Assembly (NCBI GenBank): GCA_943735955.1
Contig: OX030955.1
Location: forward strand, 1,112,734 to 1,176,733
From: Piscicola geometra
Taxonomy: Eukaryota; Annelida; Clitellata; Hirudinida; Piscicolidae
Direction of reading: 5' to 3'
DNA: 64,000 nucleotides
How positions within the stretch are numbered: the first letter of the stretch is position 1; each line of letters begins with the position of its first letter. This document shows, in pieces, positions 29,801 through 40,029 of this stretch. Under the pieces are notes generated by a model. It was not told where the DNA came from and made no database searches. It saw only the letters and a program-made list of their open reading frames with translations. The position numbers were made by a program, and so were the translations under genes.

Positions 29801-32246
29801 AAGAAAGGGATGAGAAACCTTGAGGGTCGTTGAGGAGATGCATGGCTGAGAAGGTGTTGTTGTTGTTCTTTCTCTTCTTCTTCTTTTCCTTTTGCTGTGG
29901 TGGGAAGGCAATGAGGTGCCATTGTGAGGGTCTGCTGGGCCAAATACACCCCCGCCTCTCCCTCTTTCACCAAGCTGCCCTCCTCCCTCTTTCACCAAGC
30001 TGCCCTCCTCCCTCTTTCACCAAGCTGCCCTCCTCCCTCTTTCACCAAGCTGCCCTCCTCCCTCTTTCACCAAGCTCCCCTCCTCACCCACTCTTGCGGA
30101 CCACCCATCCCAGCCTCACAAAGCACCCTGCCCGTCCACCTTGAGGAGTGCCTGTGCTCTAGCAAGCCTCTTCTCTCTCTTCTTCGTCTTCTTCGCCACC
30201 CTGTTCGCCAGCTGCAACTGCGCATTACTTCGCTTGTCCGTCTGCATGTTGATGGCGGGAAAAAGATGATGGTGGGAAAATGGTGGTGGTGGTGGATGTT
30301 AATGGCGGGAAAGGATGGTCGAGGTTGTAAGGCAAGGATGGTGTTGGAGAACTCATTATTTACGTTTTGTAAGAAGACATATTTAATTAACAAAATTATT
30401 TATTTTAAAGCTCTCTTTGAATTTATGAAAAAGCGCTGTAGAAATATATTTGATTGATTGATTGATTGGAAGAGGGATTGGTTGGCATGGGAGAGAAGAT
30501 CATTACCTGTCCAGCCTCGTCATCTTCATCCTCCGATGCCTCGTTTCCCTCCTCCATGCAGCCCACAAAGAAGCTCAGTGCTGCTACCACCACCTGATGA
30601 TGATGATGATGATGAGGATTATGGTAACTATGGTAAAGATGATGATGATGGTGGTGGTGATGATGATGACCATGTACAACCTTGTTGCTCTTGCTGAAGA
30701 GAGCTGTGGCGATGATGTTGGCAGTCTTGGCGTTGTTCCAAACCCTCTTCTGATACAGCTCGATCACTATGTCCTGTGTCGTCAATTTTAGTGTGTCATA
30801 ATCATTCATCAATCCATCCTCCATTCATCATCCATCCATCCTTCATTCCTCCATACATCCATCCATCCATCTTGCTCACCAAGGATATCTTGGCAGCCAC
30901 TTCACTCTGATCTCGGAGCATGGTGTACATGTAGTTCTGCATCGACTGTGTGAGGTGGAGGTCATCAAGGTGCAAGTGGAAGTGAGAGAGAGTAGATGTA
31001 ATGGTGACGGTGGTGAATACTAGTGATGGGTGATAATGGGGAGAGGGTGGAAGGGTGGTGAAGAGGATAAAAGTGGTGGTGAAGCAAGAGGCTCATTTGT
31101 TTAGTCTCCGACGAATAACAGAAAGATGATTGAGACATTCCTTCCCAATTGAGCACTCTGCAAGCAAACTCGTGCGCACACCACATAAAGCATTGGTCAA
31201 GAGACAGACAGTGTGTGACTCACGGCATTGAGTTGGATGTTGCATCGTTTCTTGTTGATGTTGCTCACGTCCTGTACGATGTAGTTCTTCAACGTGCCAC
31301 GCAACACCTTGTCTGTGCATCTGTTCAGTAGAAGGGTGGTGGAAGTGTTGGTGAAGACGATGGTGATAATTATAATTTTAGTTAAATTCTTGGATGTTTG
31401 TGAAAATAGAAAGGATGATGGTGGACAAAAAGCACCTGAAGAGAGTGAAGAAGAGTTGGTGCGTCTTGGCTGCAGGAACGATGTCCTTGTTGCGCATCAG
31501 GATGAGGGCCCTGCAGAGCGTCTGTGTGCAGATGGTGGATGTATATGTGGTTGTTTGCAGAATGCAGAAGAATGAGTGATTTTTAGATAAAACTTTTTGC
31601 TCCAAATTGAAAAATGATGATTGATCATTAATCTTAAACTCGATTTGTTTGAAATCAAAGTGAGCTGAATGAAGAATGCAAAAGAACAGACAAGTCTCAT
31701 GTCAGCGTCCAGAAGAGGTGCCTGATTGGTGAGCAACTGCATCACCTTTCCTGCAAACTCTTCGCCTTTGCTTGGGTAGCAGTGAGAAACCTGAAAATAT
31801 TTTTTATGGCATTAAAAGAGTAAATTCATTGTTCAGTTTGTGGAAGTAATTCATAGTTAATTACATCAAGAAAACTCACTTGTGCTATAAAGGTAGATAA
31901 AGTGATGATGTCTTCTTCGTGCGAAGATGGATTCAGTAACAAGCTGTTCCATAATTCTTCAAACTCTGAAAATATCTTCAAAAACTGTAGGATTTTTTGG
32001 GTAGTTACACCAGAAATATTTGTAAACTTATTTTTGATTGTTATCAAACTGATTAGTAGTTTAAACAATAACTTAAAGTAAATATTAAATACCAAATAAT
32101 GTTTTTGAATAATTAATTAAATTAATTATTAATTATTAATTGGTCTATTCATAAAAAAAACGTACATCTGATTCATAAAGAGATGGGTCTTTTTTAATTT
32201 TGTTTTGAAGTAAAGGCAAATTCTTTATTTTCATTTCTTCCGTCAT
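24819..32246 (-). CDS. SDAD1: SDA1 domain protein, 60S ribosome biogenesis factor
   Basis: A complete 22-exon model joins in frame to 697 residues (human about 687). Exons, 5' to 3': 32246-32166, 31984-31880, 31790-31692, 31521-31436, 31320-31224, 30945-30880, 30773-30681, 30593-30507, 30241-30140, 29894-29819, 29635-29526, 29422-29365, 29181-29123, 28976-28900, 28723-28626, 28240-28164, 28037-27935, 27450-27362, 27186-26948, 26794-26707, 25176-25018 and 24863-24819. SDA1 proteins act in the nucleolus in assembly and export of the large ribosomal subunit. Landmarks are KNLPLLQNKIKKDP near the N-terminus, STFIAQVSHCYP, CRALILMRNKD, MQNYMYTMLRD, RCPLAMNETLLHDLA, EYGELDARDHIPGADV, GEWVDVHHSSDD and FMMMKQKLSKKKPKRTFHDK. 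The middle is helical ARM/HEAT-like; the tail is acidic then strongly basic, consistent with nucleolar targeting. Introns carry several unrelated minisatellites. Confidence 0.95.
25469..25524 (+). mobile_element. SINE/LINE 3'-tail fragment inside minisatellite, copy 1
   Basis: Contains GAGCGCTTTTGTTCACTTAG, GGGCGCTATACAAATTATTA and GTGATTGATTGA. The same tail occurs inverted at 41589-41684, and a related tail ends both LINE copies. Short elements that share a LINE 3' end are usually mobilised by that LINE. Confidence 0.75.
25667..25723 (+). mobile_element. SINE/LINE 3'-tail fragment inside minisatellite, copy 2
   Basis: Identical in the part compared to the fragment about 200 bp upstream, with the same minisatellite sequence on either side. 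This is therefore a tandem duplication of about 200 bp containing array plus tail rather than a second insertion. Confidence 0.75.
26819..26948. repeat. (CA)n microsatellite in SDAD1 intron 19
   Basis: Pure CA to about 26893, then interrupted with CG and AA. On the sense (minus) strand the (TG)n run begins directly at the splice donor AACAT|GTGTGTG, so the donor is itself part of the repeat. Confidence 0.95.
27474..27791. repeat. 21-bp minisatellite in SDAD1 intron 17
   Basis: About fifteen copies of AATGAACATCATCATCATCAT. Frames on both strands are open (Ile/Met or Asp/Val/His/Tyr) but the flanking exons and splice sites place it in an intron. Confidence 0.95.
28310..28425. repeat. 20-bp minisatellite in SDAD1 intron 15
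   Basis: Nearly six copies of GGTGTTGGTGAGGGAAGAAT between the exons at 28164-28240 and 28626-28723. Confidence 0.93.
28455..28625. repeat. ACACGAAG-type degenerate array in SDAD1 intron 15
   Basis: Imperfect repeats of GACACACACGAA and related units run up to the splice donor of the upstream exon. Two different arrays thus share one intron. Confidence 0.88.
29960..30075. repeat. 25-bp minisatellite in SDAD1 intron 9
   Basis: Nearly five copies of a unit containing CACCAAGCTGCCCTCCTCCC and CTCTTT. Confidence 0.93.
30396..30469 (+). mobile_element. LINE/SINE 3'-tail remnant in SDAD1 intron 8
   Basis: Contains AAAAAGCGCTGTAGAAATAT followed by TTTGATTGATTGATTGATTGG, matching the 3' end of the LINE copies (AGCGCTATAGAAATCTATTT plus GATT repeats). 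It is antisense to SDAD1. Confidence 0.7.
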
Positions 32247-32639
32247 TTTAAAAATCTTTTTTGTATAGTTCCAAATAAACTATTAGTTAAACACGTTTGT
32301 TGACTAAATTTAACGATATTTTAAACAAAGAATATTTGAACTATTATTATCCAAACAAACAAGAAACAAAACAGATTCTAAAATATTGTCAAGTTTCAAG
32401 TTTAATTCAACAAATTATTTGAGAGTATAATTATTTTTTCAAAACTATCGAAACCTTGTTCATATTATATTTTAAGTATTTAAAAAAGTTAAAGTCTGGA
32501 GAAAAGTTACGTACGAGTTAAAAATCTAAACAGGTTTTTTGCAGAAAAGAACCGTAAACTATTCTAGAACTTCAAGCCTTTTCAGTCCAAAAGGAAAACC
32601 ATTGGAAACTGACCAATGGCATCGCGGGGGTCATCTACA

Positions 32640-32826
32640 TGAACGGGTAGCTGAGTGGTGAACGGGTAGCTGAGTCGGCAACCAATAATTAAAGGTTCCA
32701 GGTTCAAGTGCAACCAATGCCCTAGCAACCCAAAGGCGCAAATGAAAATATGCAGCCTAAGTGGCCTGGAAGCCCGTTCGGGTTATACGCCACTATAATA
32801 ATGCTCGTCATTATTATTAGTATTAC
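32640..32826 (+). mobile_element. tRNA-derived SINE candidate
   Basis: TAGCTGAGTCGG at 32667-32678 fits the Pol III A box (TRGCNNAGYNGG) at every position, and GGTTCAAGTGC at 32701-32711 is close to the B box, at tRNA-like spacing. The A-box segment is duplicated just upstream (GGGTAGCTGAGT twice). A tRNA-unrelated body follows (CGTTCGGGTTATACGCC) and the element ends in a CATTATTATTAG-type tail. It lies upstream of the SDAD1 start codon. No cloverleaf is intact, so it is not a functional tRNA gene. Confidence 0.6.
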
Positions 32827-33410
32827 ATAGCTGTTGAAAGAGATTTTGAAGATGCTAGTACATATGTTAGTCAGTTTGTGATTGCTTTGAGATGAAACGG
32901 CTAATGTAGGAAAGAAGGTATTTAATAAAATCGATGTTTTAGTTTTTTAACCTATTACACAAACTACGTTGCCCAGACTTTGAATTAAATCTTCTGTATA
33001 TGGATGGGTTTGAAGTGAGAGCTGTTAATGTGTGGCAAGTTTCAATTAAACAGACCTGGCCTCCTTACCTAGATCCCAACAGCCGAATTGGGTGAATGAT
33101 AATAAGACAATTATGAGAATAAAAATAATGCTCTTTTTAATGCAGATATTTTATTAATTTAAAGTTTTATTATATTTTTTTCATAGAAATTTCGGCTTCT
33201 TTCAATGACGCAATGAAATAATATTCAGATAACGTAAGAAAGAAGTTTTCATAACAACGTCATTAAGTGTGAATAGCAAACATAAAAATGGAAAAAGAGT
33301 TCAATCTAGTAGCTCAAGGGACCACTCGTTCGCCCTAGAAATCTGTATTCTAACGCGGAAGATAAACTACTTTCTAAAGCTGGTAAAAGTAGCACAAATC
33401 GATGATAGGC
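32827..33410. other. Intergenic between SDAD1/SINE and CAP gene
   Basis: AT-rich, no gene seen. The divergent promoters of SDAD1 and the CAP gene would lie on either side. Confidence 0.5.
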
Positions 33411-33416
33411 TTTCAA

Positions 33417-33424
33417 TATAAAAG
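33417..33424 (+). promoter_or_regulatory. TATA box of CAP gene
   Basis: TATAAAAG lies 56 bp upstream of the first ATG of the CAP gene, leaving a 5' leader of about 25 nt if transcription starts 30 bp downstream. Confidence 0.6.
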
Positions 33425-33472
33425 CAATCTGGGTTCTTCGTAGCAATTTAGCAGACGAAAAACTTAACAAAC

Positions 33473-34572
33473 ATGATGAAAATTGTATTTGCGGGATTTG
33501 TGATGTCCCTTTTGGTTGTGGCAAAGGCCACTTACAGCGCCGAGTACCAGGCAACCCTCCTTAAAGGTTTGAACGACAAGAGAAGAGCCCTTGCCGTTTC
33601 GGAAAGTATCAGCAATATGTTCGTTACGGTGAGTTGAATTTCATTTTAAATTAATTAATATTTGCATGAATACTTCCGCTTACTTTTATTTTAACGTCAA
33701 CATCTATGAGTTTAATCTCCTACCTCTTTCTCCAAAGGTTTGGGACAAGGACCTCGAAGCGACGGCCCTGCAGAAGGTGAAGATGTGCGAGAGGAAGAGA
33801 GCAAGTGATTTCAACTTCTTCTCCATCTACAACGCTTCACTCGATGCTTTTCCCAAAATGGCTGCACAAACATTTGTTAACAAAGAAAATGAAACAGGCT
33901 TCACAAGGGTTGGTGGTCGGAAAGGTTGTAGGTCGAAAAGGGATTATGCTTTCAGTGGGATGCTCATTCATTAAGAATCCAATATCTTTCAATAAATTCC
34001 CTCTTTTCAACTCAAACCATTTCTACATGAGTCAATTTTTTCCTAACGTCTTTCAAAAACAACAGTTCGGCAAGTGGGATCTGATGAGGGTGGGATGTGC
34101 CCACAACCACTGCGACAAACTGACTGGAGACACACTGGCTCAAAATGTCTATCTACTGGGCTGTGCCTTTGTCTTCATGTATGTTTTTCAATAATTTCTC
34201 TTTTAATTATGCACTAATCACTTCAGTGGTTACAACAACTACTTCAGTGGCTACAACAACCACTTCAGTGGCTACAACAACCACTTCAGTGGCTACAACA
34301 ACCACTTCAGTGGCTACAACAACCACGAAAAGCATTTAATCAGTTCTTAAAATATTCACAGGAGCGACCCGGTGTCAGAGGCCTCCTTCAACCACATGTT
34401 CGACATAGGAGTTGTGTGCTCCAAGTGCGAGGAGTACAGAAGGAAGTGCGTCGACAAGTTGTGTGATGTTCTCGTGTCGAGTGAAGAAATCAGAGCTGGC
34501 ACTTCACCTAACCAAAGCACCCCCGATCTCAAATTGATTGTATTCTTGTTTTTTTGTTTCTTACTCTTTTAA
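33473..34572 (+). CDS. CAP/SCP-domain secreted protein, possibly GPI-anchored
   Basis: Four exons (33473-33628, 33738-33908, 34066-34178, 34362-34572) give 216 residues. A signal peptide (MMKIVFAGFVMSLLVVAKA) is followed by a divergent CAP domain: LLKGLNDKRRALA, then VWDKDLEATALQKVKMCERK, then LMRVGCAHNHCD, then LLGCAFVFMSDP. The Cys-rich hinge FDIGVVCSKCEEYRRKC-VDKLC is typical of CRISP/VAL-type proteins. The usual HYTQ metal-site segment is not visible, so one canonical His may be missing. The C-terminus is a short polar linker plus the hydrophobic tail LKLIVFLFFCFLLF, as in GPI-anchored proteins. Family roles range from immunity to reproduction; no specific function is assigned. Two ATGs stand in tandem and the first was taken. 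Confidence 0.82.
34213..34327. repeat. 21-bp minisatellite in CAP gene intron 3
   Basis: Five to six copies of ACTTCAGTGGCTACAACAACC between exons 3 and 4. One frame reads Thr/Val/Ala and stays open, but the splice sites and the CAP alignment exclude it from the protein. Confidence 0.92.
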
Positions 34573-36160
34573 ATTTAAAAATGATTTGTTATTTATATAA
34601 TTGTAATTTTATGTAAAAGACTATTTTGTAAGAAGAAATTCTGCATTTTTTGGTGCACTACTAATTTCTGACCTTCCTAGGTTTTCAAATGACTTTTAAG
34701 ATTAAAATCTCACTAACTATTTACTGATGAATTAAAATGGTATTTTTAAAACTTCAATTACCAAAAAGTTAATCCAGTTTTTGAGCCGAGTGAATGGATG
34801 AATAGTCTACATTTCGTTGCGTGAGTCCTGGATGCAAGATTTTCATCGATTGTATCAACCAATTATGCGATTTTTTCTAAACTAGTTTTCTTGCTTATTT
34901 TCAACTTGATGTATAATAGCTGTATTAAAGTATTGATTCTTTCTAAATATAAAGTGGTCGACCTCTTTTCAATGCATTCTAAAAGGCCCCGTTCTTGTTA
35001 CAATCGAAGCGAAAAGATATTTATAAAATAGAAAGAAGAAAAATTATATACGCAGTTAAGGTTCTAAATTAATTCAGTTTGAAGTCTGTTTCAATAGTCA
35101 GATTTGCGTAGAATTCCGTAAATAATTGTAATAGATGTTGGTGGTGTTTTTGCAGATTTAAAACTTCCCAAGTCATAACGGCTGGTGCTTAAGTTAAGCA
35201 GCTTAACCCATTATAACATCTTTGGTTAGCAGCTTCCATCTAGGCAACCGCTTTAACCAGTCTATAAACGTGTAGAATAAATGGTTTTTAGTATAATAGG
35301 TAAAAAAACTAAATAAGAATTAATTAGAAGGAATTAAAAAGAGTTTTCTCGACTGCTGGTTGCATAGGGTACGGACCCCCCCCCCCCACTTTTTTCAATA
35401 ATACAATACAACGACGGGCTTCAAGACCATGAAAACATTTTAAAGCTCTTGTTTAGATGCGAACATAATCGTCAAACACCCCAAGATTTGCAGCAGATCG
35501 CCGCTCCTGGCTGGTTGTTTCTTGCGAGGGATGGTCACAGCAAACCAGGTGAGCTTCCACTACAAAAGAGAAACAAGCCACCACAATAGTTCCTGTCTCA
35601 CTAAGAATGTCATGTTGACAAAAAATGCATAGAGGATTGAAAAAGATGACGATGATGATTTTGTGGAAATGATGATGATGTGATGATGATGAAGATGCTG
35701 TATAGCAAATCATTTTTATAATGATAACGATGCTGTGGCGATGATGATGATAATGTAGGTGAGATTGGATGTGAAGGGTGGTTAAATTTACTATTAAGAG
35801 TATTTGATTTTTATTTAAACTTATATATGTATATATTTTATAGGTGGTTTAAAAACTGCTTCAAGCAAACTTATTGATGAAAGCTTTTGAATTTGATACA
35901 AATCGCTTTGTAACTATATAAGATTGATTGATTCATAATCATCATCATCACCGAGCGCGGGCAGATAAGAGGAAAAGAGGCATTTTTTCGCGGCACGGTG
36001 AATTGACTTTTCCTATTTTTATTCTCTGTCCATGATCTCAACTGGTCGACTTCCTGCGTTGCTGCCCTGGATTGAAGTACGATGAGATTTTGTCGCCAAT
36101 ATGACATCCTTTCTCTACCAGGACGTTTTCATTCTTTCATCTCAGACTCGTAGAATTGAC
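34573..36160. other. Intergenic with dispersed repeat
   Basis: No gene seen. It contains a C-homopolymer near 35380 and a region at 35470-35520 whose reverse complement resembles 13600-13640. Confidence 0.5.
35640..35936 (+). mobile_element. Short interspersed element with GATTGATTGA tail
   Basis: Diverged match to 14040-14305. The 3' part (TTTAAAAACTGCTTCAAGCA, TTATTGATGAAAGCTTTTGA, ending GATTGATTGATT) resembles the tails at 25469 and 41684 and those of the LINE copies. A non-autonomous element parasitising the LINE is the simplest reading. Confidence 0.55.
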
Positions 36161-36168
36161 TGATGGAC

Positions 36169-36909
36169 TGTTTGATGGATTGATTGATGGATGGATTGAT
36201 GGATGGATGGATTGATGGATGGATTGATGGATGGATTGATGGATGGATTGATGGATGGATTGATGGATGGATTGATGGATGGATTGATGGATGGATTGAT
36301 GGATGGATTGATGGATGGATTGATGGATGGATTGATGGATGGATTGATGGATGGATTGATGGATGGATTGATGGATGGATTGATGGATGGATTGATGGAT
36401 GGATGGATTGATGGATGGATTGATGGATGGATTGATGGATGGATTGATGGATGGATTGATGGATGGATTGATGGATGGATTGATGGATGGATTGATGGAT
36501 GGATTGATGGATGGATTGATGGATGGATTGATGGATGGATTGATGGATGGATGGATTGATGGATGGATTGATGGATGGATTGATGGATGGATTGATGGAT
36601 GGATTGATGGATGGATTGATGGATGGATTGATGGATGGATTGATGGATGGATTGATGGATGGATTGATGGATGGATTGATGGATGGATTGATGGATGTAT
36701 TGATGGATGGATTGATGGATGGATGGATTGATGGATGGATTGATGGATGGATTGATGGATGGATTGATGGATGGATTGATGGATGGATTGATGGATGGAT
36801 TGATGGATGGATTGATGGATGGATTGATGGATGGATTGATGGATGGATTGATGGATGGATTGATGGATGGATTGATGGATGGATTGATGGATGGATTGAT
36901 GGATGGATG
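36169..36909. repeat. 12-bp minisatellite, about 740 bp
   Basis: About 60 copies of GATTGATGGATG, with rare 16-bp units where one extra GGAT is present (near 36400, 36550 and 36720). The unit is made of GATT/GATG tetramers like the GATT tails of the local retroelements. All plus frames are open and repetitive (Trp-Ile-Asp-Gly type), which is not evidence for a protein. Confidence 0.96.
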
Positions 36910-37504
36910 CAGAGATTCAGGTCAACACCACGTAAATACTACTCGTCATTGTAATATGTATTTTTTTATTAACTGTTAAAATGTGAGGGTTGGCTGACAA
37001 AAGTCTGATTTTTCCACCTTCATTTTCTGACTTGACGTTAATTCATTCAAGCTCAAGCCCTTTAAATCTATTTGGACTTTTCTTTTAAAGTAGTTATTTC
37101 GAAATCGGTATTCTAGACTATAAGTTATAGTCTATAATACTTGATAATAGTTATTTTTGGAAGAACTTAATTTAATTTAAGTTATTCTGAAAATAACTGT
37201 TTGAAACCATTAAAACTACTTCAAATAATCCAGCCTTAAAAATTCTTAAATATGCGAAATGCCATTGATCTTGAGTGAAGTGCCTCGAAGGCATAATTTA
37301 AACGTCATGTTGAAAAAGGTATCGTGTCATCAGCTCAGTCTGAAGCTCTAATCACCAGAGTCTCATGCACACCTTCCAGTGTAGGCAATAGTGCTTGAGA
37401 GAACTTAAAAAAACATCCGTTCAATAAACGTTCTTCAAAAAGCTCAAGGAAGCATTTAAAATATCCCACTTACAACGCACTTGAGCATCAAGCACTTTCA
37501 CCTC
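36910..37504. other. Intergenic before BPI-like gene
   Basis: AT-rich with no gene. The last 40 bp hold the BPI core promoter. Confidence 0.5.
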
Positions 37505-37512
37505 TATAAAAC
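37505..37512 (+). promoter_or_regulatory. TATA box of BPI-like gene
   Basis: TATAAAAC 43 bp upstream of the BPI ATG, implying a very short leader. The same arrangement is seen at the CAP gene. Confidence 0.6.
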
Positions 37513-37547
37513 CAAGTTGAAGCTTCGTTCGAAGAAACTGTTTCAAA

Positions 37548-39564
37548 ATGGCCAGCTTGTATCTCTTTCTCTTCAGTGCCTTCTTCTTAATCATCTTGCC
37601 CGCTTCTCGTCAAGGTATTCACTCTAACATTTGACGAGGCGTCCTTGCAGTGTGAATAGGAACGTAATCGTTGAATTCTTCCTTCAGAAAAGGCAGGCGT
37701 GAAGATGAAGTTCTCGCAGAAGGGACTCAACTACGCGGCAGACGTGGCGATGGAGCGACTGATGGAGGACCTGAAGCGCAAAGCACTCGACGACATCAAA
37801 GGAGAGAAGAAAGGTTTCGAATACAGCGTCAGAAATATAAAGGTTGGTCCTGATGGATGAACATAAAACTTCAAATGTAGTTATAGTTTCGGAAGAGTTG
37901 TGCACTCAGAAAGAACATGCACTGCAGATCAATGAGTTGTCAAGGCCCAAGTTTGAAGCAGCATTCAACGATAAAGAGCAGCTGATGTCTTGGTCGCTAA
38001 GCAACAACAGAATGTCGGCTTCAGCTGACTGGACGTATGACTGGAAAAAGAACAGGTTCCTGAGGCTGAAGGACAGTGGCTCAGTGACGCTGCAGGTGTC
38101 AGAGGTTTCCTTGAAGGTGGACTGGGTCTTCAAGTACGATGCCGAGACTGGCAAGCCCCTCATCCAGACGACAAAGTGTGAGAGCGTTGTAGGCCAGGTA
38201 GACCTCGACTTCGGAGGAAAAAGCAGCTTCATTTACGAAACGGTCTTCAAGTAAGTCATTAAGATGATATTAAACACTTGAAAATGTTAGAGAATTCAAA
38301 CTCTAATGCTCTCAAACAACTCGGATCTTCACACAAATACCAGGTTGATGAAGGACCGACTGGACCGCACCTTGGAGAGGGGCATGTGCAAGGCGGTGGA
38401 AAAGTCATTGAACGAGGATGCCAACAATGAGCTGAGGGACATGCAGGTGACTGTGCCATTGGCTGATGGCTTGGAGTTCAGCTTGAAGCTGATAGCTCCC
38501 CCCCACATCAGCACCTCCCACCTGGAGACCTTCCACTCTGGATGCACTTATCTGACTGCTCAGGAAAGCTGTCCTACTGACTACGTGAGTTTGCAAGATG
38601 GCAACTTTCACAGTGGCTGCTTTCTTGAAATCTTTAACGCTCTCAAGACCGCAGTTTTTATGTTTAATGCGTCACATAAATAAACTTGTTTAAACTTCGA
38701 TGCCTTTGACGAACCACACGAGCACAGCCTGCCATGGACAACGACGCAGGAGAGCGCATGTTGAGTGTCTCATTGTCAGCCTCAGTGCTCAACAACCTGG
38801 CTGACAAGGCCTTCCAACAAGGAGCCTTCAAGACCACCATAAACACTGAAGACCTCTCAGAAGGCAACAAGGCATGATCACGTTGTTTTATTGCTTCATG
38901 GTGTTTGCGTGGATTCTTGCTACATCTAGCTTAATATAACTTAATAGCGCATCATTTTAAACTTTATTTTCTTCAATGATACGAATTGGTTATTAACGAT
39001 ACATATTCTTCCCAATGACTAAAGACCGCAACCCTGCAGGACTTTTTCGACACCAGTTGCCAGTCATCTGTGTGCATGGCCTCCTTCTTCCGAAAGATCG
39101 CCAACAAGCACCCTGACTCGAGGTTCGAAGTGGACTTTGCAGCAACCTCGCCTCCCTCACTCACCTTCCAGGACTCCCACATCAAGAGCAGTCTACAGGC
39201 TGTTGCTATGGTCTGCATCAGAGAGGCGAGTGGCGAAAGGCTGGAGCTGTTCACCATCCAAATCACCACAGCACTCGAGCTGGCAGCCAAAGTGGACAGT
39301 GGCAACGTCTTGAGGGGCGAGATTGTGGACTTCACGCCGCAGTTTTCCTTGGTGAACATCACGACAGCAGACACGTCAGAGAAGAAGTTGGAGGTGCTCG
39401 GGAAGATGATGGGCAGGATGCTGGTGAAGAGGGCGAACAAGGCAAGTGAGCAAGGTCTGCCCCTGCCAAAGATCAAAAAGATGGAGTGGAGGGACACCGA
39501 GGTGATGGTGCATGAAGACTACATCCACGTGAGAACTGACCTCGAGTACCTCAAGCAAGTCTGA
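37548..39564 (+). CDS. BPI/LBP/PLUNC-family lipid-binding protein
   Basis: Six exons (37548-37614, 37688-37842, 37928-38250, 38344-38584, 38728-38871, 39040-39564) give 484 residues, the size of vertebrate BPI (487). These secreted, boomerang-shaped proteins bind lipids or LPS; in many invertebrates they are antibacterial. A signal peptide (MASLYLFLFSAFFLIILPAS) leads into the N-terminal barrel (KFSQKGLNYAADVAMERLME). Cys158 and Cys197 (TTKCES, RGMCKAVEKSLNED) match the single conserved disulfide of the family. The C-terminal barrel ends with QGLPLPKIKKMEWRDTEVMV, equivalent to the FPLP segment of BPI. The intron before the last exon starts with GC (AACAAG|GCATGA); reading through it meets a stop at once. 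The exact ligand cannot be told. Confidence 0.9.
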
Positions 39565-40029
39565 GCCTTCAAGACTCATTATTATTATTTTTAGCACTAA
39601 AACTAAAACGTTGTTAAATGCTTAAAGAAGCACCTTTGAAGACTTTAATGCTTCGTAATAATTTAAAGACTTCAAATTTAATGATGACGCTACTTTTTTT
39701 TATTTTAAAATCAAAAAAGATTATTTAAGTTTTAATTATTAAAAAATGCTATTATAAATATCAATATATGTAATGGTGGCAATTTTATTTTGTAAAATAT
39801 TCTATCCCTTTAAATTGTTTCTAACACTTAATCATACCATAGAAATCTCAAATCACTTCACATAGGCAAACCTGAAAAAAACATAGATTTATTCACTTTA
39901 TTGAAACATCAATTAAAAATTGATTAATCAATTAAAACATCATTAAATTTTTTAAATAATAAAACCGATAATTGAAAAAAATTTGAAAGTCATGAAATAT
40001 TACTTGAGAAAACTAAGAAACAAGAGTGT
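39565..40029. other. Convergent intergenic gap BPI-CHCHD2
   Basis: AT-rich, presumably both 3' UTRs. No gene seen. Confidence 0.5.

Noticed and set aside
32640..32720. Functional tRNA gene
   Set aside because: A and B boxes are present but arms do not pair into a cloverleaf and the A box is duplicated; a SINE head is more likely.
36184..36979. Trp-Ile-Asp-Gly / Met-Asp-Gly-Leu repeat proteins
   Set aside because: Pure product of the 12-bp array, open in all three plus registers.
39376..39597. Minus-strand ORFs over the BPI last exon
   Set aside because: Antisense shadows; the plus frame carries the family match and the splice-consistent model.
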